Assembly: GCA_034437615.1 (NCBI GenBank)
Contig: DAOTTW010000234.1
Location: 1 to 5,761, forward strand
Reading direction: 5' to 3'
DNA from: DAOTTW01 sp034437615
GTDB taxonomy: Bacteria > Chloroflexota > Anaerolineae > Aggregatilineales > Phototrophicaceae
Length of the DNA stretch: 5,761 nucleotides
Made by a program: the position numbers and the translations under genes. Below are positions 1-5,176 of the stretch, piece by piece; position 1 is the first letter of the stretch; the number at the start of each line of letters is the position of its first letter. The notes beneath the pieces are model-generated. The model ran no database searches, was not told the origin of the DNA, and saw only the letters and a list, made by a program, of their open reading frames with translations.

Positions 1-1305
1 GAGAACATCCACGAATTTGAGGTTTATGACGCCAACGACGGCTATGATGGCCTGCGTAAGGCGCTGGAAATGGACCCCGCCGACGTGATTCAGGAAGTCA
101 AGGACAGCGGCTTGCGGGGTCGTGGCGGTGCGGGCTTCCCGACAGGTGTGAAGTGGGGCTTCATCCCACGCCATGAGCCAGTGAAGTATGTGGTGGTCAA
201 CGCCGATGAGAGCGAAACAGGCACCTTCAAGGACCGCCTGATTATGGAGCAGAACCCGCACCAATTAATCGAAGGGTCGCTGATCTGTGCCTATGCCATC
301 GGCGCGAAGGCTGTGTACATCTATTTTCGCGGTGAATACTGGGATGTGGCGGCGCAGATGGATGAGGCCATCGAAAAAGCCCGTGAAGCAGGCTACATCG
401 GTGACAACATCCTGGGCACAGACTTTACATGCGAGGTCTACACGCATCTTGGCGCGGGCGCGTATATCTGCGGTGAAGAAAGCGCCCTGCTGGAATCGCT
501 AGAGGGCAAGCTCGGTCAGCCACGTGTACGCCCACCGTTCCCCGCGCAGAAGGGCGGCGGCCTCTATAAAGAGCCAACCGTCGTCAATAACGTGGAGACG
601 CTGGCCAATGTGCCCTGGATTCTGTTGCACGGTGCCGACGAATATAAAAAGATCGGCACGGAGCAGAGCACGGGCACCAAGCTATTTTGCGTCAGCGGCC
701 ACGTGAAAAACCCCGGCGTGTACGAATTGCCCTTCGATGCCACCTTCCGCGAGCTATTCTACGATAAGGCAGGCGGCCCCCTGAGCGATGAACACGGCTT
801 CAAGGCGTTGCTGCCCTCCGGTGGCTCTGGCCCTATCATCCCCATGACGCAAGACATCATGGATACGAAGATGAGCTATGAGGATACGCAAAGCCTGGGC
901 ACGATCATCGGCTCGGCATCGCTGATTGCGATGGATGAGCGCGTCGATATTACCTGGGTCGCCAGCAAAATCACCAAGTTCTTCTATCATGAAAGCTGCG
1001 GTAAGTGCACGCCCTGCCGCGAAGGAACGTACTGGCTGGATAAGGTCATCGACCGCATTCTGGCCGGCGAAGGCCAGGAAAGAGACGTGAAGCTGATCGA
1101 GAATGTGGCGCAGAATATGCAGGGTATTACGTTATGTGCGCTCGGTGAATTCGCCGCCAACCCGATCATCCACACGATCAAGCACTTCCCGGATGACTTC
1201 TATGCGCATGTGAAGCAAGCCGACGCGCAGGAAGACACGAAGAAGCCCGCAACACAGTCGCAGGGCCGTGCACGTCGCCGTGCCAGTGCCCCGGCTGGGG
1301 ATTAG
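1..1305 (+). CDS. nuoF: NADH-quinone oxidoreductase subunit F (complex I NADH/FMN subunit), 5' partial
   Basis: This is the complex I subunit that accepts hydride from NADH onto FMN and passes electrons to the 4Fe-4S cluster N3, at the cytoplasmic tip of the peripheral arm. The frame is open from base 1, so the start lies upstream. Compared with Thermus Nqo1 from memory, roughly 20-25 N-terminal residues are missing. Residues below count from base 1. The glycine-rich nucleotide loop GLRGRGGAGFPTGVKW is at 37-52, the FMN-site motif NADESETGTFKDR starts at 67, and GAGAYICGEESA is at 151-162, followed by the SLEG and PPFPA blocks. The N3 ligands are C333, C336 and C339 (ESCGKCTPCREG) and C379 (TLCALGEF), a normal C-x2-C-x2-C-x39-C spacing. 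Two oddities: threonine replaces the usual proline in the NADESEPG motif, and after the family's normal end there is a hydrophilic tail of about 28 residues ending in an Arg/Ala-rich stretch. No nuoG follows; a terminator comes next. A soluble NAD-dependent hydrogenase or formate dehydrogenase homologue (HoxF/FdsB type) is the main alternative, but sequence and length fit NuoF best. Confidence 0.95.
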   Translation, partial: ENIHEFEVYDANDGYDGLRKALEMDPADVIQEVKDSGLRGRGGAGFPTGVKWGFIPRHEPVKYVVVNADESETGTFKDRLIMEQNPHQLIEGSLICAYAIGAKAVYIYFRGEYWDVAAQMDEAIEKAREAGYIGDNILGTDFTCEVYTHLGAGAYICGEESALLESLEGKLGQPRVRPPFPAQKGGGLYKEPTVVNNVETLANVPWILLHGADEYKKIGTEQSTGTKLFCVSGHVKNPGVYELPFDATFRELFYDKAGGPLSDEHGFKALLPSGGSGPIIPMTQDIMDTKMSYEDTQSLGTIIGSASLIAMDERVDITWVASKITKFFYHESCGKCTPCREGTYWLDKVIDRILAGEGQERDVKLIENVAQNMQGITLCALGEFAANPIIHTIKHFPDDFYAHVKQADAQEDTKKPATQSQGRARRRASAPAGD

Positions 1306-1316
1306 TAACGGTCAAT

Positions 1317-1350
1317 GCGGGCAGCGTGCCAGAGCACACCTGCCCGCTTC
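1317..1350 (+). terminator. Rho-independent-type terminator after nuoF
   Basis: Twelve bases after the nuoF stop, GCGGGCAG (1317-1324) pairs perfectly with CTGCCCGC (1340-1347). Inside it, GTGC (1326-1329) pairs with GCAC (1334-1337) around a CAGA loop. A pyrimidine-rich, T-containing tract (TTCTATCTATC) follows directly. The U tract is interrupted by C and A, so termination may be incomplete, but position and stem strength support the end of the nuo transcript here. Confidence 0.75.
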
Positions 1351-1382
1351 TATCTATCTATTTATGCTTCTATCTATCTATC
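1346..1382 (+). repeat. CTAT tetranucleotide microsatellite (two 20-base units)
   Basis: GCTTCTATCTATCTAT occurs at 1346-1361 and again at 1366-1381, separated by TTAT, giving a 20-base tandem period built on the tetramer CTAT. The tract overlaps the 3' side of the nuoF terminator and ends 8 bases before the AAGGAG of the next gene. Such a tract can gain or lose units by slippage, which would change the terminator tail or the promoter and leader geometry of the downstream gene. That effect is inference. Confidence 0.8.
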
Positions 1383-1389
1383 ACGATAC

Positions 1390-1395
1390 AAGGAG
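1390..1395 (+). promoter_or_regulatory. Ribosome binding site AAGGAG with ambiguous start choice
   Basis: AAGGAG is a strong Shine-Dalgarno match. GTG at 1399 lies only 3 bases downstream (too close), while ATG at 1408 lies 12 bases downstream (rather far). Both are in the same frame and differ by three residues (M/V-N-I). I prefer the ATG because ATG is the commoner start codon and 3-base spacing is unusual. Confidence 0.6.
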
Positions 1396-1407
1396 TAAGT
1401 GAACATT

Positions 1408-1950
1408 ATGAACTCATCTCCCATCCCTCCCAACAGAGCACCACTGATCGGCTTCGGTTTCATCGCGGCAATGGCCGTGTTCGCCCTATTGATTGCTGGC
1501 CTGACGGTCAACAGCACGCAACCCATCCGCACACAGGGGTCTGCCTTTCTCGATGGCATCGTGGCGGAAAGCTACGAGAATTCCTTTGAATTGCTCTCCG
1601 CTGAGATGCGCGAGCAACTGACCAGCCCGGACCGCCTGGAATCCTACATCGTGGGCGGCAACCATGAGATTGCCAGCTACCAGATTACCAGCACCAGTAT
1701 TGACGGGAATCGTGGCGCTGTGGTCGGCACGGCGGTCTTTGAGGTGGATGGCGGCGAGCGGCCTGTTTTCCTGAGCCTGGAACGGGATGGCGAGATTGGC
1801 TGGCGCATTTACAGCGTCCAATTCAACGCGCTATCCATGAATGACATAGCGAACGACCTGGAAGCCGCCGCACAAGCGACAGACAATGCGCGTTTGTTGC
1901 TCAACGATGAAGTACCTACGAGCCAATGGGTGTTGCGCAGGCAAAGCTAG
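1408..1950 (+). CDS. Membrane-anchored protein with NTF2-like extracytoplasmic domain, function unknown
   Basis: The product is about 180 residues. A short polar N-terminus is followed by one hydrophobic segment (IGFGFIAAMAVFALLIAGLTV, roughly residues 14-34), which should be an uncleaved signal anchor because no lipobox cysteine or clear cleavage site follows. The rest is predicted outside the membrane. It has the pattern of the NTF2/SnoaL-like or DUF4864-like cone fold: a helix pair (SYENSFELLSAEMREQLTS, then DRLESYI), then alternating strands (YQITSTSIDGNRGAVVGTAV, then FEVDG) and a final strand with GWRIYSVQF. This assignment is from pattern only, not from a specific match. The C-terminal 40 residues are acidic and helical. 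No catalytic residues are evident, so a binding or scaffolding role is likely. It follows the nuoF terminator, and its 3' end overlaps the next gene in another frame. GTG at 1399 is the alternative start. Confidence 0.75.
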   Translation: MNSSPIPPNRAPLIGFGFIAAMAVFALLIAGLTVNSTQPIRTQGSAFLDGIVAESYENSFELLSAEMREQLTSPDRLESYIVGGNHEIASYQITSTSIDGNRGAVVGTAVFEVDGGERPVFLSLERDGEIGWRIYSVQFNALSMNDIANDLEAAAQATDNARLLLNDEVPTSQWVLRRQS

Positions 1951-2240
1951 TGGCTGAGCAAGAAAAGCAGCCCAACAGCATACAGGATCATCCCACGACA
2001 GGCGACCGCATGGCAGCGCTGAATCGTGCGCTTGAAGCCGCGCCGGATGTGGCCGCCAACTATGTGCTGCGTGGTGAGTTGTTTCGTCAGCGGGGCCAGT
2101 ACATGCTGGCCCGTGACGATTTTGCGCGGGCGCTGCAATTGGCTGAGGAACAGCTTGAAGCGCAGCGCTGGGGCCTCGTCTTGCAAGCGACAGCGGACCG
2201 CGCCCGCGAGAACCTGCGCCGCATCCAGCGTCACATGTAA
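1926..2240 (+). CDS. Small TPR-repeat protein
   Basis: The 104-residue soluble product carries one clear tetratricopeptide repeat at about residues 43-72. It is of the Y..RG...(R/Q)GQY..A..DF..AL.L variant, with RG at the usual 7/8 positions, Y at 59, A62, F66 and A69. A second amphipathic helix pair, rich in Arg and Glu, extends to the C-terminus. TPRs form protein-binding solenoids, but a single one is short, so this is probably an accessory to a partner protein. The frame has a stop at 1908-1910, so translation must begin at ATG 1926 (25-base overlap with the previous gene), GTG 1950 (sharing one base with the upstream TAG), or ATG 2010. None has a strong Shine-Dalgarno sequence, which favours coupling to translation of the upstream gene. 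An alternative is that the two frames were once a single anchor-NTF2-TPR protein, now split by a frameshift or sequencing error. Confidence 0.65.
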   Translation: MGVAQAKLVAEQEKQPNSIQDHPTTGDRMAALNRALEAAPDVAANYVLRGELFRQRGQYMLARDDFARALQLAEEQLEAQRWGLVLQATADRARENLRRIQRHM

Positions 2241-2273
2241 CGACTCAGGCAGGCATGTTTTTCCTGCGAATTG

Positions 2274-2424
2274 GCCCTCACCCCCTCAATCCCCCTCTCC
2301 CAACCGCCGCTACGCGGCTAGGAGAGGGGGGAGGCAGTCCGTTCAAAGCCCCTCTGCATCTGTGTCCTGTGTATGGGCATGAAGGGAGAGGGGTTTGGGG
2401 TTTACAGGGGTTTGGGGTGAGGGC
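2274..2424 (+). repeat. REP/MITE-like interspersed palindromic repeat, three-way-junction fold
   Basis: The outer arms GCCCTCACCCC (2274-2284) and GGGGTGAGGGC (2414-2424) are exact inverted repeats of 11 bases. Between them are two further hairpins. In the first, CCCCCTCTCC (2291-2300) pairs with GGAGAGGGGG (2321-2330), and an internal GCCGC/GCGGC stem lies at 2306-2318. In the second, CCCCTCT (2349-2355) pairs with AGAGGGG (2387-2393). The arm at 2292-2301 can also pair with GGGAGAGGGG at 2384-2393, so two folds compete. The CCCTCACCCC / CCCCTCTCCC vocabulary is familiar from intergenic repeats in Chloroflexota and other phyla (recalled, not searched). No target-site duplication is visible and it encodes no transposase, so it would be non-autonomous. 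Confidence 0.75.
2390..2417 (+). other. Four-tract G-quadruplex motif
   Basis: Four runs of exactly four G (2390-2393, 2397-2400, 2407-2410, 2414-2417) are separated by TTT, TTTACA and TTT. This satisfies the standard intramolecular quadruplex pattern with short loops and four stacked tetrads. The last run is also part of the outer arm of the interspersed repeat, and the first is part of its second hairpin, so quadruplex and cruciform folds would be mutually exclusive. Confidence 0.7.
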
Positions 2425-2439
2425 AGTTACATGGCGGCT

Positions 2440-2485
2440 GACGCCAAGAAGGGCGTCCCTACGGTTCACAGTAGTCATGTAGGGA
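2440..2485 (+). repeat. Second repeat-like pair of hairpins
   Basis: GACGCC (2440-2445) pairs with GGCGTC (2452-2457) around AAGAAG. The overlapping TCCCTAC (2456-2462) pairs with GTAGGGA (2479-2485) around 16 bases. GGCGGCT occurs on both sides (2433-2439 and 2486-2492). The GGCGTCCCTAC ... GTAGGGAGGCGGC wording resembles another class of short palindromic intergenic repeat. It sits 16 bases after the first repeat, suggesting a composite or a hotspot for such elements. Confidence 0.5.
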
Positions 2486-2715
2486 GGCGGCTTGCTGCGT
2501 CCGCTATGAAAAACGCACGACCGCGCTATTGTGTGGTGCTACCTGGCATAGAGCAACGCCGCTTAAAGAACAAATAACCAAAACGCAAAAGATGGACAAC
2601 TACAAGCCCGCGCAAATTGTGTAAACTAAGTGTAGATACGTCCGTCGCTTGTACGCGATGATCGTCAGAGCGATAGGCAACCTGTACCAAACGATAGCGA
2701 GAATTTCACAACAGT

Positions 2716-2743
2716 ATGACATTACACCCTCGCAAAGTATAAT
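2716..2743 (+). promoter_or_regulatory. Sigma-70-type promoter for the ParB-like gene cluster
   Basis: ATGACA (2716-2721, one mismatch to TTGACA), a 16-base spacer, and a perfect TATAAT (2738-2743). Initiation would be expected near 2750, giving a leader of about 140 bases before ATG 2892. It is the best promoter match I noticed in the window. It points toward the cluster starting at 2892, which may extend to 5738 because no terminator is seen between those genes. Confidence 0.7.
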
Positions 2744-2818
2744 GCTTTTTACTGATTTTTTCTTGATTGTGCATACAGCCTCTGGGTTGGCGTGCACCAA
2801 CACCAATGGACGAAACAA

Positions 2819-2860
2819 GACAGGCCGCAGCGCAAATTGCTCTGTGAGCACAGGCCTGTC
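2819..2860 (+). promoter_or_regulatory. Structured 5' leader, nested stem-loop
   Basis: GACAGGCC (2819-2826) pairs perfectly with GGCCTGTC (2853-2860). Nested inside, TGCTC (2838-2842) pairs with GAGCA (2846-2850) around TGT, leaving an asymmetric internal loop at 2827-2837. The palindrome ACAGGCCTGT (2850-2859) overlaps the right arm and could be an alternative structure, a dimerisation loop or a protein operator. The element lies in the predicted leader, 21 bases before the GAGGG Shine-Dalgarno (2882-2886). It has no U tract, so it is not a terminator. I recognise no known riboswitch class. Confidence 0.5.
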
Positions 2861-2891
2861 CTCTGGTATCCATAAGTTAGCGAGGGATTAA

Positions 2892-4001
2892 ATGGCCGAG
2901 GATCCGACATTTCGCACTGGCTACATTGAAGGTGTCAATCGGTTTCAATCCGCACGGCAACGCGCCTTCTTACAAGACATGATCGGCTTGCTGCGTGGCA
3001 AGCCTGCTGAGCTACTGAGCTTCGATGATATTCGTGGCCGCTTGCGCCTGCGTGAAGAAAGCTACCGAGGCTTGCAGGACGTACCACTGGACAAAATCCA
3101 GGGCAGCGTAGGCCGCTACCATGAATTCAACAATAAATTTTTGCCGCGCCGCAATGACATGCGCGAGCGTTGGAGCCGCGTTTACGCTAAAGTGACAAGT
3201 ATGGAAGGCGTGCCGCCGATTGACCTGTATAAAGTGGGCGATGTGTACTTCGTGCGCGATGGCAACCACCGCGTTTCGGTGGCACATCAGATGGGCGCAA
3301 AGACGATACAGGCGCACGTCACAGAATTGCATACAGCGGTGCCGGTCAAACCGGGCATGACGCTGAAAGACATGGACGATGCCGCCGAATACCTGGCCTT
3401 CCTGGAAGAAACGGGCCTGAACCACACGCGCCCGCATCACCAATCCATGCGCCTATCCGAACCCGCCCGCTATCGGGAATTGCTGGGCCACATCTATATT
3501 CATGCGCAAGTGTTGGAGCAGGTGCACGGCGGACCCGTATCCACCACCGACGCGGCAGCGGATTGGTATGATAATGTCTATCGTCCGGCGGTCACGCTGA
3601 TCCGCAAGTACAACATCCTTGAGGGCACAAAGGAGCGCGACGACGGCCCAACCGAAGCCGACCTTTACCTGTGGATGGTGGATCACCTGCGGGATGTGCG
3701 TCATCAGATGGGCAGCAATACACCCTCACGTAAGTTCAGTGATGCGCTGGTGGATTACCTGACGCAGAAGAAAATCCCGATCCCGCGTGAATTGCTGGAC
3801 GAGGACGACAAATCCGTTTTCCTATCGCGCACACAGGTGATGCAATCCATCAGCCAGCAGATGCGGCAGCAAAACGCCCCTTCCAGCGGCAGACGGGATA
3901 ACCGTGAGAGCGACGTGGGCCACCAGCCCGGCGACCGTGACCATCATCAGTATGGCCACAACGCGGCAGCAGATAATACGCAAGACAGCGAGGATCAGTA
4001 A
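2892..4001 (+). CDS. ParB/sulfiredoxin-like-fold domain protein, function unknown
   Basis: The product is 369 residues, soluble, with no signal or membrane segment. ATG 2892 is preceded by GAGGG at 5-base spacing. Residues 1-60 are helical, with a conserved-looking start (YIEGVNRFQSARQRAFLQD). The VPLDKIQGSVGRYHEFNNKF block at 64-83, then RERWSRVYAK at 91-100, lead into the ParB-like core: VYKVGDVYFV-type strand, DGNHRVSVA at 123-131, and AKTIQAHVTEL at 136-146. DGNHR corresponds to the phosphate/nucleotide-binding loop of the ParB/Srx fold. A second helical domain follows (about 178-272) with LNHTRPHH, PARYRELLGHI, WYDNVYRPAV and TEADLYLWMVDHL. I recall similar two-domain proteins in Actinomycetota and Chloroflexota, some joined to a universal-stress domain, but know of no assigned function. 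The last 45 residues are His/Asp/Gln-rich and probably disordered. It lacks a helix-turn-helix region of plasmid-partition ParB, so segregation is unlikely. Its stop overlaps the next start by one base. Confidence 0.8.
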   Translation: MAEDPTFRTGYIEGVNRFQSARQRAFLQDMIGLLRGKPAELLSFDDIRGRLRLREESYRGLQDVPLDKIQGSVGRYHEFNNKFLPRRNDMRERWSRVYAKVTSMEGVPPIDLYKVGDVYFVRDGNHRVSVAHQMGAKTIQAHVTELHTAVPVKPGMTLKDMDDAAEYLAFLEETGLNHTRPHHQSMRLSEPARYRELLGHIYIHAQVLEQVHGGPVSTTDAAADWYDNVYRPAVTLIRKYNILEGTKERDDGPTEADLYLWMVDHLRDVRHQMGSNTPSRKFSDALVDYLTQKKIPIPRELLDEDDKSVFLSRTQVMQSISQQMRQQNAPSSGRRDNRESDVGHQPGDRDHHQYGHNAAADNTQDSEDQ

Positions 4002-4414
4002 TGGGCTTTCGCTTTCAGTGGTACGACGACGAACAGACCACAATGCACTACATCGCAGAAGGTGACTGGAACTGGCGTGATTATCATGCTTGCGTTCGGG
4101 CGTCGCTCTTTTCCATGCATCGGCACGAAAAAACAGTTGATTCGCTGATCGACCTACGCGCCAGCACCCGCCGAGCGATGCCCTCTGGTGTCAATGCGCA
4201 TGTGCGCAGCTTTGGTAAGGTGCTCACGCCTGCGCTATCCGGTCGGGCGCTGGTTATCGGGATGCCCGATGAGGCGCTTGCACAGCTTGGTGTGGCCCAA
4301 GATCATCAGCTAGATACGCCTGATGGCCTGGTCCGCTTCGTAGATGCCGACGGCGACGAAGCCGCTAAAGCGATATTGCAAGCCTGGAAAAACGCCGCAG
4401 ACGGCGACCTGTAA
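4001..4414 (+). CDS. Small STAS/SpoIIAA-like domain protein
   Basis: The product is 137 residues and cytoplasmic. The pattern is an N-terminal strand with W7, a strand ending in GDWNW at residues 21-25 followed by a helix (RDYHACVRASLFSMH), a hydrophobic strand VDSLIDLRAS at 46-55, a helix (NAHVRSFGKVL), a strand GRALVIGM at 81-88, and a last helix with DEAAKAILQAW. This alternating strand-helix order fits the STAS/SpoIIAA-like (CRAL-TRIO-related) fold found in small proteins that act as protein-interaction or regulatory modules. There is no obvious phosphorylatable Ser in a canonical anti-sigma-antagonist motif, so that role is not claimed. Start ATG 4001 shares its A with the upstream TAA (TAATG), and GAGGA lies 6 bases before it, so the two genes are almost certainly co-translated and their products may interact. 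Confidence 0.7.
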   Translation: MGFRFQWYDDEQTTMHYIAEGDWNWRDYHACVRASLFSMHRHEKTVDSLIDLRASTRRAMPSGVNAHVRSFGKVLTPALSGRALVIGMPDEALAQLGVAQDHQLDTPDGLVRFVDADGDEAAKAILQAWKNAADGDL

Positions 4415-4455
4415 ACACATCCGATCATAAAAGCACAGCATACAGAGCTTAAAAC

Positions 4456-5154
4456 ATGACGACCAAACGCCCCCATATTGGCATTACGACCAGCTACAAC
4501 GATGAACATGCACAACAACGCCTGAGCATTCATTACATCCGCGCCATCGAAGCCGCAGGTGGCCTGCCCTTGCCGGTGCCCATGCTGCAAAGCGCAGACG
4601 CCGCTGAGGAATTCGCCGCCCTGCTGGATGGGCTGGTGATAACAGGCGGCCCCGGCATCACGCAGGGCCTCATCGGAGACTTGCCGGATGATCTGCCCGT
4701 TGTGGAACAAGCCCGCCACACATCAGATACATTAATTTATCAGGCGTTCAAGCAGCGTCCTGTGTTGGGCATCTGCTATGGAATGCAATTCATCAACGCG
4801 CAGGCCGGCGGCAGCATCTACGCCGATTTGCAGCAGCAGCATGAAGGCGCGGGCGCACACAGCCCCCAACGCGGCGGCACACAGCACCCGATAGAACTGG
4901 CAGACGGCTCGCAGCTACGGCGCATCCTGGGCCAGCCAAGCATCAATGTGAATACGTATCACATTCAGTCGATTGTGCAGGTCGGTGCGGGTTTGCGGCC
5001 CGTCGCCTATAGCCCGGATGGTATCATCGAGGCGATTGAAGCCACAGACGGGCGGCACATGCTCGGTGTACAATTCCACCCGGAGCGAATGCCGGAGACG
5101 ATGGCCCCACTCTTTGCGGATTTTGTGCGGCGCTGTGCCGAAACCAGAAATTAA
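4456..5154 (+). CDS. Class I glutamine amidotransferase-like hydrolase (peptidase C26, PuuD-like)
   Basis: The product is 232 residues, a flavodoxin-like alpha/beta hydrolase of the gamma-glutamyl-GABA hydrolase group, cytoplasmic. Residues 7-12 (HIGITT) and 27-42 (YIRAIEAAGGLPLPVP) match the family's N-terminal strands. VITGGPG at 61-67 is the oxyanion region. C107 in GICYGMQ is the nucleophile, and H208 with E210 in LGVQFHPER complete the catalytic triad. VNTYHIQSI (164-172) stands where the family has VNSxHHQ. It therefore has everything needed to cleave a gamma-glutamyl amide or similar bond, but the substrate cannot be read. Family members are usually about 240-260 residues, and the insertion after GGPG is short here and lacks the usual D-P-x-x-Y. 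It begins 41 bases after the previous stop with no terminator or clear promoter between, so read-through from upstream is likely. Its Shine-Dalgarno is weak (AGAG at 4444-4447). Confidence 0.85.
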   Translation: MTTKRPHIGITTSYNDEHAQQRLSIHYIRAIEAAGGLPLPVPMLQSADAAEEFAALLDGLVITGGPGITQGLIGDLPDDLPVVEQARHTSDTLIYQAFKQRPVLGICYGMQFINAQAGGSIYADLQQQHEGAGAHSPQRGGTQHPIELADGSQLRRILGQPSINVNTYHIQSIVQVGAGLRPVAYSPDGIIEAIEATDGRHMLGVQFHPERMPETMAPLFADFVRRCAETRN

Positions 5155-5176
5155 CGCTATATGTCGAGAATTTCCA

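Larger units (their letters stand above)
2241..2891. other. Long intergenic region with repeats, promoter and leader
   Basis: No convincing gene is present here on either strand. Open frames in this stretch have low-complexity or repeat-derived translations and no family features. The contents are a weak hairpin (GCAGG 2249-2253 with CCTGC 2263-2267), an interspersed repeat with a G-quadruplex motif (2274-2424), a second repeat-like hairpin (2440-2485), a stretch from about 2520 to 2710 in which I see nothing assignable, then a promoter (2716-2743) and a structured leader for the gene at 2892. No tRNA or CRISPR pattern was seen. Confidence 0.7.

Noticed and set aside
2255..2577. Several + and - open frames across the palindromic repeats
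   Set aside because: They arise from G/C-rich inverted repeats and translate to Pro/Gly/Arg-biased sequence.
2600..2851. Open frame on the - strand in the intergenic region (83 codons)
   Set aside because: It spans the promoter and leader of the opposite gene, has no Shine-Dalgarno, and its translation shows no family pattern or consistent domain composition.
2649..2891. Open frame on the + strand directly before the ParB-like gene (80 codons)
   Set aside because: It would start upstream of the consensus promoter and read through the structured leader. The translation resembles nothing I know, and the downstream ATG has a good ribosome binding site.
2241..2891. CRISPR array or tRNA in the long intergenic region
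   Set aside because: No regularly spaced direct repeats are present and no cloverleaf with a T-loop motif was found.
2892..4001. Plasmid-partition ParB
   Set aside because: Only the nuclease-fold loop is shared. There is no helix-turn-helix region, no adjacent parA and no parS-like site.
4393..4406. Hairpin CGCCG-CAGA-CGGCG at the end of the STAS-like gene as a terminator
   Set aside because: The stem is only 5 bp, lies within coding sequence and has no following T run.
4973..5176. N-terminal extension of the RHH-like gene
   Set aside because: It lies within the C26 hydrolase gene in another frame. The family-like sequence begins at ATG 5177.
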